A DNA stretch of 5,256 bases, from positions 1-5,256 of the forward strand of contig JAKJDA010000225.1 of NCBI GenBank assembly GCA_022706165.1, read 5' to 3'. The position numbers and the translations under genes were made by a program. Below the pieces are notes generated by a model. The model was not told the DNA's origin, did not search any database, and saw only the letters and a list, made by a program, of their open reading frames with translations. This document shows positions 4,979 through 5,256 of this stretch, in pieces; position 1 is the stretch's first letter, and each line of letters begins with the position of its first letter. Source of the stretch: Candidatus Hydrogenedentota bacterium. Its GTDB lineage: Bacteria; Hydrogenedentota; Hydrogenedentia; Hydrogenedentales; SLHB01.

Positions 4979-5256
4979 ATGATCGCGAGCATTCGCCGTG
5001 CGGCGGTTCTGGGTTCAGGCGTGATGGGCAGCGCAATCGCCGCGCATTTGGCAAACGCCGGCATCCCAACCCTCATGCTGGACATCCTTCCGCCGGGCCT
5101 TGACGGCGTGGACGCGAAAAATCGCGCCAAGCGGAACAGTATCGCCGAGACGAACCGAAAGGCCCTGCTCAAGACAAAGCCCTCGCCTCTCTACCTTAAG
5201 GATAACATCGAGCGTATCGAGACGGGCAATTTTGAGGACGACCTGCCCCGCATCGC
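4979..5256 (+). CDS. fadN: FadN-type 3-hydroxyacyl-CoA dehydrogenase (N-terminal part, runs off the window)
   Basis: The frame starting at 4979 is open to the right edge and gives 92 codons. The product begins MIASIRRAAVLGSGVMGSAIAAH, an NAD-binding Rossmann motif (G12-x-G14-x-x-G17) with D35 ending the second strand (LMLDI), as in 3-hydroxyacyl-CoA dehydrogenases. The segment after it, with KALLKTKPSPLYLKDN (about 63-78) and ETGNFEDDL (82-90), matches the pattern of Bacillus FadN-like long proteins (roughly 750-800 residues) rather than short 280-residue HBD enzymes, whose N-terminus lacks this insertion. FadN-type enzymes oxidise L-3-hydroxyacyl-CoA to 3-ketoacyl-CoA in fatty acid beta-oxidation and usually carry a C-terminal enoyl-CoA hydratase region, here outside the window. 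AGGAG at 4967-4971, seven bases before the ATG, fixes the start. The gene diverges from the lactate/malate dehydrogenase. Thiolase and acyl-CoA dehydrogenase genes would be expected next but cannot be seen. Confidence 0.85.
   Translation, partial: MIASIRRAAVLGSGVMGSAIAAHLANAGIPTLMLDILPPGLDGVDAKNRAKRNSIAETNRKALLKTKPSPLYLKDNIERIETGNFEDDLPRI

Noticed and set aside
4888..5103. 71-codon plus-strand frame across the fadN start
   Set aside because: It overlaps the Rossmann-fold N-terminus of the fadN-like gene in a different frame, starts at the predicted promoter, and shows no domain.

Overview
The window is compact, GC-rich bacterial chromosome. Four genes lie on the minus strand and one gene on the plus strand starts from a divergent intergenic region near the right end. 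I see no RNA genes, insertion sequences, CRISPR arrays or long repeats. Spacers are short (26 to 144 bp) and codons are GC-rich throughout. The mix of a very large CehA/McbA-type PHP metallohydrolase with N-terminal beta-sandwich regions, a TPR protein leading into a probable peptidase MA-like region, and a FadN-type 3-hydroxyacyl-CoA dehydrogenase suggests an environmental heterotroph, perhaps of the Planctomycetota or Hydrogenedentota kind. That placement is a low-confidence impression from family composition.

Layout from right to left along the minus strand: a lactate/malate dehydrogenase family enzyme (4834 to 3890); a 110-bp spacer with a hairpin and a 13-bp palindrome; an 864-residue CehA/McbA-family metallohydrolase with a histidine-rich C-terminal tail (3779 to 1185); an 82-bp spacer with a stem-loop abutting the next ribosome binding site; a RidA-family enamine/imine deaminase (1102 to 719, GTG start); and, 26 bp on, an exported TPR protein (692 to the left edge, 3' end missing). 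On the plus strand, the first 92 codons of a FadN-type 3-hydroxyacyl-CoA dehydrogenase start at 4979 and run off the right edge.

The minus-strand genes may form one or more transcription units. ridA and the TPR gene are the most convincing pair (26-bp gap, same GGAGG-plus-5 ribosome binding site). The 144-bp divergent region between the dehydrogenase and fadN holds two sigma70-like promoters whose -10 hexamers overlap, so the two directions may compete. Both flanking genes encode NAD-dependent oxidoreductases, so a shared carbon or redox control point is possible but unproven.

The points most worth following up are: a dehydrogenase that looks like lactate dehydrogenase but carries arginine at the residue that decides lactate versus malate; the overlapping divergent promoters with a near-perfect inverted repeat around them; and the histidine-rich tail and atypical last metal motif of the PHP protein. 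I found no clear evidence of a wholly new multi-gene system.
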